Shown here piece by piece: positions 13,016 to 23,234 of a DNA stretch of 64,000 nucleotides. The position numbers and the translations under genes were made by a program. This DNA comes from Volvox africanus (taxonomy: Eukaryota; Chlorophyta; Chlorophyceae; Chlamydomonadales; Volvocaceae). The notes beneath the pieces were generated by a model. The model searched no databases. It was not told where the DNA came from and saw only the letters and a list, made by a program, of their open reading frames with translations. Numbering within the stretch: the first letter of the stretch is position 1; the number at the start of each line of letters is the position of its first letter. Where the stretch lies: NCBI GenBank assembly GCA_030268105.1, contig BSDZ01000017.1, forward strand, positions 1,426,001 to 1,490,000. The letters are read 5' to 3'.

Positions 13016-14571
13016 GGTGCTCCGTTGTTTGAAAGACTGCGGCTCCGAAGACGTTCGTCACTCGCTCGCAAGAAGACATCCAGGGAACTTTTGTTCATGG
13101 GTAACAAGCACCGTATCCTTTTATGCCAACCAATAATCTATACTGGTTTCACGAGTACTTTTCTTACGACAAGTCTCTTCCTATTCTCACAAAGTCTGTA
13201 CGGTTGAAATCATAACTATAAGCGTTGCAAAATGTAAAAGTGTAAACTATATTACAATGCACTTTAATCATTCATGGCATCCAGACCCATACATTTGAAA
13301 CAGATGCCAGTTACCTGCACGACATTAGAATCCACGCTGTCAGCAATGGACAGCGTCCTCCCGCACTTGTCCTTCTTCAAATATATATATCCATATTCTG
13401 AAACACTACACAATTATCAACACGATTCACATCTCAAACTATAATGGGATACGGAAATCACTCATGCATTTCGGTTAGCCGTTGCAGCCATAGCGTTGCA
13501 GCCATAGGTACCTGACAAGACAACTATAGACGGTACTCGTGCTTTTATATTAAGAACATTCCTCATTCTGCTTGACTATTTGCGCACACGCGCAACACGC
13601 GCAACTAAATTTTTGATGTCTCACAGTACGCACTGCTAGGACGAAATAAGGGATTAAAACACAGCTGTGATACAATCATCACGCCAACAGAGGATGACGA
13701 ATTCAATCAACACTGTACCTCCCTAGGTTCCAGATTGTGTCAGGGTATATTTAAACACGCAGCCACGCACTTTAAAGCCTCAGCTCACAACTCTCACGAA
13801 TACGAATACGAATATCACACAGTCAGCTGCTGACCAGCTGCACATTCGTACGCCATCAGCCATCAGCTCTCAGACAGCACTAGCGCGCATACGTCAAACA
13901 CCCGCCAAGCAAGCCGCAATTACAAATTCAAGGTCGAGAAAAACACAAACTAACGGATGCTCTGCTTGCTGCTTTTAACATATTATTCGTTAATTTATGA
14001 TCTTTATGAGCTGCCGTCAAAAAAAGGAAAGGGGCACCCACTAGAAGAAGCCCCAGCCTGTTGCACCGCGCGAGCTGAACGCCGTCATCGGGCGAATGAA
14101 CGTCTCCTCTCTCCTCTGGGTCCGCTTCCTTGAAAGGATTCCACTCAAATGCTAACCAGGAAAAACAAAACCGGCAGTCCCGCTACGAGACTCAACCCGA
14201 AACTTGCCAGGATAAATAAAACAAACACGCAGACGAAACACGCTTCCTTTTATTGAGGGTACAGCGACCGCTCATAAGATGATACATCTAGCAGCGGCCT
14301 TTGCACTGAACTCGTTGTCAACAAACAATGCATCGTACGGCTGTAATTACGACAACGGCCAGCCACGTCCTCTTCGCCACGCGCTCCAAACACGCAAGAG
14401 AGATGGGTCCTATCCGCATCCGCTCCGAACCAACAACCGACAACTGATAACCGACAAACAAAATATCCCCCTCCTCCAACTATCTGCCTTGTCCCCAACT
14501 AGTCGCCCAAGTCGAGTCCAATCGTGCGCTAATCGCAGTTCCCTCATGGACTCGTCCCTTATGACAATGCG
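13016..14571. other. Intergenic region between SET gene and TFIIS-N-like gene
   Basis: From about 13.1 to 14.3 kb there are no long open frames and base composition is more AT-rich than in neighbouring genes. It lies upstream of the SET gene (minus) and downstream of the next minus-strand gene, so it should hold the SET promoter. No motif recognised. Confidence 0.5.
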
Positions 14572-14576
14572 TTACA
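14572..14576 (-). terminator. Poly(A) signal UGUAA, 14.7-23.2 kb gene
   Basis: TTACA on the plus strand reads TGTAA on the minus strand, 80 bases after the stop at 14656-14658. Confidence 0.65.
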
Positions 14577-14655
14577 CGTTGATAAGTTATGCGTTGTACT
14601 ACGTTGTGTACGTTGTACATTAGTACGTTCTGCTCTCAGGATCAGGTTCTTTTAG

Positions 14656-17600
14656 CTAGATGATGCGCGCTCGCCAGTTACGGCAATCCTGGCTCCTGAC
14701 AACGGTCATTTCCGCTGAAGCCGAAGCCGCGTCCTGCTGCGCCTGCAGGGCCGCGGTGGCAGTACTCAGTGCCTCCGCCGCCTTCCAATGCCACGCCGCC
14801 GCCACCCGCTGTGCCGCCGCCGCCACGGCGGTGCTGCCGCATTCGCGCAGCCGCGCGATGGGCTCACTCAGTATTAAGGACAACCGCAGGTTGAGTCGCA
14901 TCTCCAGGAGCGTGTTCAGAATCGCCAGCACATGATCCTCCGCGATCGGTAGCACTCCACCGGCATCGGTGGCAGTCTCACCTTCATCCCTACCATAGCC
15001 ACCACCATTACCACCACCACCACCACCACCACCACCACCCGGGCTACCTGCCAAGGACTTGCACGGCGCTTCAATCAAATATTGAAGAGGGACAAGATTA
15101 CGGGTATTTGGTCCCGCAGCAGCTTGCCGCATGGCAGTAGCGCCAACAGGAGGAGACGGCTGGATGGGGTAGTCGATGTCCATGTCACAGGCCGCGTGAT
15201 CAGGCATTGGTGGCTGCGCTGCGGCCCGTAGATGTGTGTGTTTTAGAGCCAGGGGGCTGATTCCCATGTTCGTGGCGGTGGAGGGAAGGGCGGCGTGGAA
15301 GGCGGCGAATACGGCCAGCTGTTCCGCCCAGAACCTGAAGGCAGCCGTCGTCTCCGCATCGGGCACCTCTGCACGGGCCCTCGAAAGGGGCATACACATC
15401 GGAAGGTGGGGTACGGCACCGGAGGGTCGTTAGCGATAGAAACTTCAACCCAAGTTGGCTGAGCGATAGCACATCAGGGAGAAGCAGGGCTCCAGCTCCG
15501 CCTCCCAGCAGGTTAGGTCAGGTCAGGTAAGTGGGCCGTTGACGGTGAGAGGAATGTCACCACCACCACCATCACTCTATTACGATAACTACATACAAAC
15601 TAGGATGGCAAGGGGCAGAAAAGCAGGCGGGCGACTTCATCTCTTAGCTCCAGATGAACATGGGTTTCTGAAAACCCAAATGGATCTCGAATCAAGAACT
15701 GGTGATGTTATTCATATATTGGTATATGTTCTGATTCAGGCAGCATTCCACAACACAACATCGAGAGATGCGATATGTCGCAATTTTATCGTAATAAAAT
15801 TAATCGTGTTGTACGTCGTATTCATTGTATTCATGTAATAATTATCATCATCATCATCATCACCGCCCATCATCACCATTTTACGCACCACATACCGGTA
15901 ACCCAGTCAAGCAGGCCGTTTGAGCTGCGCTGGAAGGCGGCGCGCACGTCCGGGGCCGTGTACGGGTCGAAGTCAGGCTCGGGGTCGGGCGCCACCAGGC
16001 AGCAATCCATCATCATCGCGAGGAGCCCCGGGCTGTCCGCCGGGTCGCCAGGCTCGGGACTGAACACCCGGCAGCAGGACACGGAGTCTTCCTCTGTCAT
16101 ACAGGCCCAAGAGGGCGCAGCTATCGCGGCGGCTGCAGCCACAGCATCAGACGCCGCTGGCCCCCCAGCTGGCTCTCCCAGGACCTCTTGGGCCGTGGCG
16201 GCTGGAACATCAGATGGGCAGATGTCCCCGGCCCCGCCCCCGTCATCGTTGCCATCATCACCGTAAAGCAGCCATTGGGTAAGTTCCCGGGTAGCTTCAT
16301 CTTCCTCGAGATCGTCGTGCGGCAGCGGCGGCAGTGGCGGCGGCGGGGGAGGTTCATGCATTTGCGTTTGTCGCGGCGGCGGTGATGGCTGTACTGGTTC
16401 TGGAACGGGATCCATGCTGGGCGGCTCCGCAAAGTCTTGCTCGTCCATTGGGTGGTCCTGACCTGCAATCTGTAGATCTGAGGGAAGGCACGGCGCCGCT
16501 GCCGCTCTTGGCCTTCTTGACGTAACCGGGCCGTTCGTTGCATCAAGGGGGGAGAGCCCAGGGAAATGAAGCTCCAGGTGGGTCTGTTGAAGGTTGGGAG
16601 TTGGAGCCAAGTTGGTACAGACATGCGGAAGGGAGGAAAACGTAGTACGTGACGCCGCCGGACGAGGAGTTCGCTTGCTGTGTACGATGCCCTTGTGTGT
16701 TTTAGGGTTCTTCAGGAGGTTAGTAGCTGCTTGTACCGGGGGTCACGGGGGCCACTAGAATTCCTTTCCGAGAACGGTTTCTCCGAGACCCTAACTGGGT
16801 AGGCCCTAAATCGCTCCGGGGGAGCCCGGAACCTACCAAAACGTTTTCCACAACGGGCCACACAAATGTTGTGTCCAAATGACAGTTGAAATAATCTACA
16901 ACAGGATTTAAGGTTCTGGAGCTAGCAATGTTCCCCGGAACCGGACCTTGCGTTTTAGGAAAGTTTTCGCGTAATGAACCCAGAGAAAGCGTGTTTTCCT
17001 CAAGGGGGTAACATTGTTCTGTCCCCGAATGGTTACGCTTCACCGGGGGCTTTTCTAAAGCCCCCGGGGGCTCTTGGAGCGGGTGAAGTTCGGAGCGGTG
17101 TGTGTCTGTCCGTGTTTCCAGCTGTTTTGCCCCGACCCCCGACCCATGGGAGTGGGAGGTGTCCCAGACCCCACTGCTCTACTTGCACGACTGTGGAAAA
17201 GTCCACGTCCAGTCCAAAGCCCCTCCACGACGGGGCATCATTCAATCTAAAACAAGCTAGCTTCCGCATAGGGCCCCTCTTCCTAGTGCGGATAACATCG
17301 GAACGCTGAAATCGCCGCATCCTATGCTTCGAAGTGTCCGCACCTCCAGACGCGTCTCGGCAGGATGGGGCGACCGCAGCTGCGTTCCTTCTGGGCTGAC
17401 TGTGGCTTGCTCTCTCTGCCTAGGAATGGACAATTCAAAGCACAGAGAGCCAGCGGTTAGACGAATGCAGATAACCCCGCTGGTGATGAGGGCTAAAGAT
17501 GAGCTAAAGACGTTGACGCCGTAACGCATACACCTAACCGACGGACGCAGTAGACCCCCTCCTAGTCAACGCGTCCAGCCGGTGACCCGGTGACAATCAA

Positions 17601-20600
17601 CACCCGGCTCGCCTCTCACAGCTTGTAAAAGTGCACGTGCGATTGCACTCTCGCACACCTTGTCGCGGTTCTGCAACGGAGTTGTTAGGAAGCCGGGTGA
17701 ATGGGACTTACCTGGCAGAAACCGTGTGGTCGGGTCGTTCCAGTCCGTTGGATGTAGTTTCAGAAATCCTCAGACCGGGCAACGCCCCCGTGCTGGTGCG
17801 ACGCGGCGTCCACAGTCCGGGAGTGTCTTCGGACGCCAGCCGGTGCCATACCTGCTGTTGCTGTTGCTGTTGCTGTTGTGGGACCCAAGGTGAGATGGGA
17901 AATGCCCAGGCGCAGCCGCCAGCCGTCGGCGAAGCTTCACCTACCTGGATCTGCTGCGGCTGCTGCTGATGTTGCTGCTGCGCGTGTTGTTGTGGGGATG
18001 GAGACGGGCTGGTAGCCTCTGTCTGGCGGAGCTCTTGCGCAAAAGCGGCGGCGTGAGGAGGATGGCCGACAGGCCCAGATGCCTGGGAGTCCCAGCAGGC
18101 CGGCGGCAAACCTAACTTAGTCGATGCCGGGAGGGATACCGCCGTTGGGCTGCTGCCGCCGCCGCCGCCACCGCTGTTACCGCCGCTACTGCCGCCGCCG
18201 CCGCCGCTACTGCCGCCGAAGTTCTCCTGAAGGCTACTCGCCTTGTGTGCTGGGACGGGGAGCGAGGGGCCGGTGGTGGCCCCGCTGTCGCCACCTGAGC
18301 TGGAGGTGTGATGTCCAGGTACCAGGGGAAGTGCTAGGGGGCTCACAGAGGTGGAGGTGGGTGACGCAAGCGGCCGGGAGAAGGGATGCGACCGCCGGCC
18401 CTGAAGGGTTTTTCATATGGGAGCGACAGACGCGGCCATGTCTCTCAGAAAGCCATGTCTCTCAGACCGGCCGGGAGAAGGGACTGATGCTGAAAACTCT
18501 CTCGACGACGACGACGAGGTGGGCAGCACCATGCGTGTTCTCATACTGGCGTTCGGCAGGATGCGCCGTTAGTAATTTGTTGGTCAGGAGAGCGGGGTGT
18601 CCTAGCTCGAGCTCGACAGGGACGGACAGAGGCGGACAGGACAACTAGTCCTGACAACTAATCCCAGTAAACAGCTTTCCTCTGGACTTGCTTACGGGCG
18701 CAATAGATATCTCCATTAAGCAAGCTAGGTACGACACGCATCAGGACGCGCACCGGATTTGGTGGCGCCCTCCGCCGAGACGTTTGCGTGATCTTGACGG
18801 TGCGCGGGGCCGGCCGGGACAGCTTCCCGACGATGAAGTCCAACCACTCCTGGATGCGGGAGCGGCGGGAGCGGCGGGAGCGGCACTATTTATTCCCGGC
18901 ATCGCGAATAAATAGTTCATGCGGCTAACACGTCGGCAGTTAGCAGTTATCCGTTGCAGTAGCAAGGGACGTTTATGAGACGAGGACCTTTTCTTAACAG
19001 CATCTGCACCTCCATCGAGTCGTTCGTTCAACCCACGCACCGCTAAAGGACCTACGGCAACCAACCAACAACTGACTCACTCACCTTCGCGCAGTTGCCG
19101 TTCTCGAACACAAAGCCGCCAAACTCCTGCAGGGCCTTATACGTGTAGCGCCTGGGGCGACCGGACGGACTTTCAACCTTCGGGGTCATGTGTGGCTGTG
19201 TGCGTGTGGTGGGGATTTCTTCCTTATTACGCGTGAAGTGTGTGTGAAAGGAGGAAGGGGACGATTAATAGGGCACCGCGTGGTGGTGGAGGTGGAGGAG
19301 GTGGTGGTGATGCGGTCCCTGGACACGATAGCTACCAGCCGCATCTGCGCACAGAGTGCTATGGGGAAGCGAAATGGATTTCATTACATTACATTTTCAA
19401 GTACCGGTGCTTGTCCGGGGACTGGGGGCTGGGGACTGGGGACTGGGGACTGGGGACTGGGGACTGGGGACTGGGGACTGGGGGCTGGGGACTGGGGACT
19501 GGGGACTGGGGGCTGGGGACTGGGGACTGGGGACTGGGGACTGGGGACTGGGGACTGGGGACTGGGGACTGGGGACTGGGGACTGGGGACTGGGGACTGG
19601 GGACTGGGGACTGGGGACTGGGGATGTTTTGGAGCCGCCATGGGTGGGGGGCACAACGCAGGATGGCTATGTCAGCACCGACATCTTTCTCTTCCCCAGC
19701 GCTCCAATCCGCGACGCACCTGTCACGTCGGTGGCTGTCCTCGGCCGTCACCACGAGGCGGTCCGGGCAGTCCCCTCGCCCTGGTGCAGCCACCAGCCAG
19801 AACTGCTTCAAGTGCCGACCATCGGGTAGCACACTGACCTCCTCCCGCCATGATACGTACTGCCTTCATTTTGTGAAGCGGTTACCATATGGGCGCGCGC
19901 GCGAGAGAGAGAGGGACACAGAAAGCAAAGGGGCGTGACCATATCAAAAGTACTAGCTGTGGCCGCCAGCTCCTGCCAATTTACACCATAACTTTACCGG
20001 CACAATCGGCAGATGGCCCTCCTAAGATTGCACCATCGATGATTGACCGTCCCGCTTTCCTTGTCTGCATTTCATGCGATAGGCACCGTCATTTGCACTG
20101 GCGCCGTCACCACGAATATCCAATATTGTTAAAATGGCTACGGGTTTTAAGGTAAGGGTTACGTGGCTTCGTTCTGTGGCTTCTTGTTGTTTTTTGGTTG
20201 CTGCTGCGAAAATCCGGTTCCTGCTTCGAAGGAAGGAACCTACGGGTCACCTCTGAAAGGCGCAGCTCTGGAAGCCACCCGGGGGAACCGAGACAGCGCA
20301 TGTCCGCTCACCGGTCGAGGACCGCTTCGGGTGGTCGGGAGTAGAGTGGGTCGGATGACTCCAGCAGCTCCAGCTCGTGCGGCCGCAGCGGGGGGATGTG
20401 TAGTCTGGAGGTGTCCGCGGCCTCCACTGCGAGGGGTGAGGGAATGCACGCATGGACCAGGGCCAGGACCAGGGCCAGGGCCAGGGCCACGATTCAGCGG
20501 GTCAGGGCCAGGGCCAGGGCCAGGGCCAGGGCCAGGGCCAGGGCCAGGGCCAGGGCCAGGGCCAGGGCCAGGGCCAGGGCCAGGGCCAGGGCCAGGGCCA

Positions 20601-23234
20601 GGGCCAGGGCCACGACCAGGGCTCGGACCAGGGCCAGGGTCAGGGCCAGGGCCAGGGCCAGGACCAGTGTCAGGGCCAGGGCCAGGACCAGGGCCAGGGC
20701 CAGGGCCACGATTCAGCGGGTCAGGGCCAGGCCAACGATTCAGCGGGCCAGGGCCAGGGCCAGGACCAGGGCCAGGGCCACGACCAGGGCCAGGACCAGG
20801 GCCAGGGCCACGATTCAGCGGGTCAGGGCCAGGGCCAGGGCCAGGGCCAGGGCCAGGGCCAGGGCCAGGGCCAGGGCCAGTGCGGGTCAGGGCGGTCTCA
20901 CAGTTATTCGTTTGGTGTGCCTCCTCATTATCATAGCAGCATCTGTAGAAATGTAACAACAACACTGCCATAGTTGAGTAATAACAGCATAACATGATGA
21001 ACATCCGTGCATGATTGGCGGACTGAGGTGCCAATTATAGGTCCCCTAGCTAGGTGCCCAAAGCGCGTAAACGACACCCGGCGGATAGTTGCTTGCTTTG
21101 TTTGCCCTGCAAAGCAAATATAACAATTTATTCAGATTAAGATCGTAAGAAAGGCCAGAGCTTGCCACCCGCAGTCGCCTGCGATATGCCCGGCTTCAGT
21201 CTGGACGAGCGGGTGGTGAAACAGGGCGAATGGCGCAGAAGCGCCACTGTTACAGGTGGTGACCGAAAGTCTTTCCAAATGATCCGCCGATAAACAGCCA
21301 ACAATATGTGGTCCGCAGTGGCCTACCGCAACAAAACGATATTAGGCACCAAAAGGATGGTGGAAACCTAAACTAACCGCGCGCGCACCTGCGCCCTGGG
21401 CTGCGAGCCAATCCATCACCCGGTTGCGGTTGGTGCAGCGCAGGGGATTGCCCACCACCGGGCACTCGGGCAGCGTGGAATAAATGAAGTGGCCGGAGAA
21501 GCGCAAGTCCGTGCCCTGGAGGGTGGATGCGAGGGACTGGAGTCGCCCGGCTCTACGGCGGGAGCCTGACGCCAGGAGTCTATTTCCGCACGCCATGCGC
21601 TCCAATGAGCCAACGGAAGTGGTAGATCTTCCACAGGTTTATTACCGTGCAACAAATTAAATTAATTCATACATAATGTTTCGTACATCGTTTCGTACCC
21701 CAAAGAGCGAGACAGAGGATGAATTCATAACACCATCCTTCATCATTAAAATATATAAATATAACTTAATTATTTTCCTTTTGTTTTACAATAATGATAC
21801 AACTTACTACGACCGCAAGCTCCGCGTTGTAATGCTCGTCTACCAAATAAAACAGAATATGGTTGGCGGTTGCTTGCCAGCGTAGGATATGGTAGTAGCG
21901 CCATTGCCTCACGCGGATTCCATTACCTCCAGTTCCATTTGTGGAAGAATCACATTGAATATTTAAACCGAATGAAGGCAATTGGTCTTGTTGTGGCTGC
22001 TGCTGTTGTAGTTGCTGTGCTGGCTGTGTTGGCTGCGGTTTCGCGGATGACAACATCGCGACCGTTGATGCGTAATGTCTTTGCACCCAGGCGTCTGTCC
22101 CCGGAGTCCATGGCTGTTTCTTTTGCGTAGGCAAACGCTCCTGCTGGTACTCGTGTAGCTGTTGCTGCTGCTGTTGAAAACAAGGTTGAACCCCGGGCAG
22201 CGGCAGCGATGGGGACATGAGGTCCGGGCATGGCGGCGAGGTAGCGGGCTGCTGCCTCCCCTGAGAGGCTGCCGCAGGACATGGAGTCTCTTCACTGCTC
22301 TTGTCATGGAGTGTGGCAGGAGTATCCGTCCCGGGTGGCGCCCGGCCGCTCGCCAAGGGAGGCATTCCGGGCTCCGATGCTGTGGAGGCGGTGGCGGAAT
22401 GCACCAGCTGCGGCTGAATCCGTGTGGAGAGCTCCCCAGCCGGAGGTGGTGGCCAGGTCCAACCGCACCCCAAGGACGCCATGTCTCCAATATTCTGGCT
22501 GTGCCCACCATGGCCACTACGGCCTTGCTGAGGCCATCGGTGCTGCATGTGCTGCTGTTGCTGTTGCTCATGATGGGAAGGTAGCAGGGGCAGTGGCGCA
22601 CCGGCGGTTAATGCTAACACTGTCGGCGCGCATTGCGGCGGGTCCCAGGAGCTAACCTGCGGGTGGCTCTTACTGGTTGGGCCGCCAGGAGGGCTTACCG
22701 TCCAGGCTTGCTGCTGGTGCTGGTGCTGCTGGTGCTGCTGGTGCTGGTGCTGCTGGTGCTGCTGGTGCTCCTGGTGCTCCTGGTGCTCCTGGTGCTGCTG
22801 GTGCTGCTGGTGCTGCTGGTGCTGCTGGTGCTGCTGGTGCTGCTGGTGCTGGTGCTGCTGGTGCTGCCGGTGCTGCTGGTGGATTGGTCGCAGATCATTC
22901 GGTGGCCATTCGGTGGGTATCAGCCCATCCACACGCGGCGACACCTCAGATGATGGCGGGTGTAGCTGCTCCGAGTACTTTGGCTGCAGCTGATGAGAGG
23001 AATTCTGCTGTTGTTGTATAGGGGGTGGTGGCAGGGCCGGGAGGGGGATATATGCTTGCGTGCGTCCGGTGGTGCTGGGAGGATTCACATCGTTGGGAAT
23101 GCGGGCAGATGGGCCGGCGTAGAGAAGCGGTGAGGCGGGCGGGGTTGCGGGCGCGGAGGGGACCGCCGAGCCAGGGTAGCTGGGAAATGGCCGGGAGAGC
23201 GGCACTACTGCCGGCGAGCGCTGCGACCTGCTGC
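14656..23234 (-). CDS. Large protein with a duplicated unknown domain and TFIIS N-terminal-like region (5' end not found)
   Basis: In-phase exons: 23234-21808, 21515-21389, 20426-20312, 19863-19720, 19151-19085, 18849-18754, 18400-17945 (may extend towards 17708), 16583-15896 and 15368-14656 (stop TAG). The first listed exon begins mid-codon, so at least one upstream exon is missing. It encodes P/S/Q-rich sequence with a long His-Gln tract and ends RWQATANHILFYLVDEHYN plus AELAVV. Two similar ~75-residue units then appear: FYLV..AELAVV..DLRFSGHFIYSTLPE..NRVMDWL and FWLV..DRLVVTAEDSHRRDRRYTYKALQE..EWLDFIV. Q/G-rich linkers follow. Near the C-terminus, AILNTLLEMRLNLRLSL, a LSEPIARLRECG helix and WHWKAAEAL resemble the TFIIS N-terminal (LW) fold used by transcription elongation factors. 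A nuclear transcription role is inferred only. Many introns carry tandem repeats. Confidence 0.6.
15467..15606 (+). repeat. Intronic dispersed repeat, copy 2
   Basis: Second copy of the ~140-base element at 12121-12260, here in the intron between the last two exons of the TFIIS-N-like gene, again antisense to its host. A few substitutions separate the copies, mainly in the ACC-rich 3' part. Confidence 0.85.
19412..19625 (+). repeat. GGGGACT heptanucleotide minisatellite
   Basis: About thirty tandem copies of a 7-base unit GGGGACT with occasional GGGGGCT variants, all in one orientation. It lies in an intron of the minus-strand TFIIS-N-like gene between the exons ending at 19720 and starting at 19151. 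Four-G runs every seven bases can form stacked G-quadruplexes in the plus strand. Confidence 0.95.
20455..20885 (+). repeat. CAGGGC hexanucleotide array
   Basis: Roughly 430 bases of CAGGGC units with scattered CAGGAC, CACGAC and CACGATTCAGCGGGT interruptions that recur as a higher-order pattern. It sits just upstream (in the minus sense) of the exon starting at 20426, inside an intron. The Gly-Pro, Arg-Ala and Gly-Gln frames it produces are artefacts. Confidence 0.95.
22713..22880 (-). repeat. Coding His-Gln repeat tract
   Basis: TGCTGG-type units on the plus strand read as CAGCAC-type codons on the minus strand and encode an HQQHQ tract of over fifty residues inside the exon 23234-21808. 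Unlike the two intronic arrays, the frame is kept open through the whole exon, which supports its being translated. Confidence 0.8.

Noticed and set aside
19384..19938. Several repetitive GLGTGDW / PSPQSPVP reading frames on both strands
   Set aside because: They are frame-readings of the GGGGACT array, whose 7-base period keeps all frames open; the array sits in an intron of a gene supported by conserved flanking exons.
19412..20885. Tandem arrays considered as CRISPR
   Set aside because: Units are contiguous, 6 or 7 bases long, with no unique spacers and no cas genes.
20163..21034. Long Gly-Pro, Arg-Ala and Gly-Gln frames resembling collagen or elastin
   Set aside because: Produced by the CAGGGC hexanucleotide array; no conserved sequence outside the array in those frames.
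22633..23021. Plus-strand GAAGAAGAP collagen-like and poly-Leu/Val frames
   Set aside because: Antisense of the His-Gln coding tract; the minus frame continues into conserved sequence and ends at a clean splice donor.
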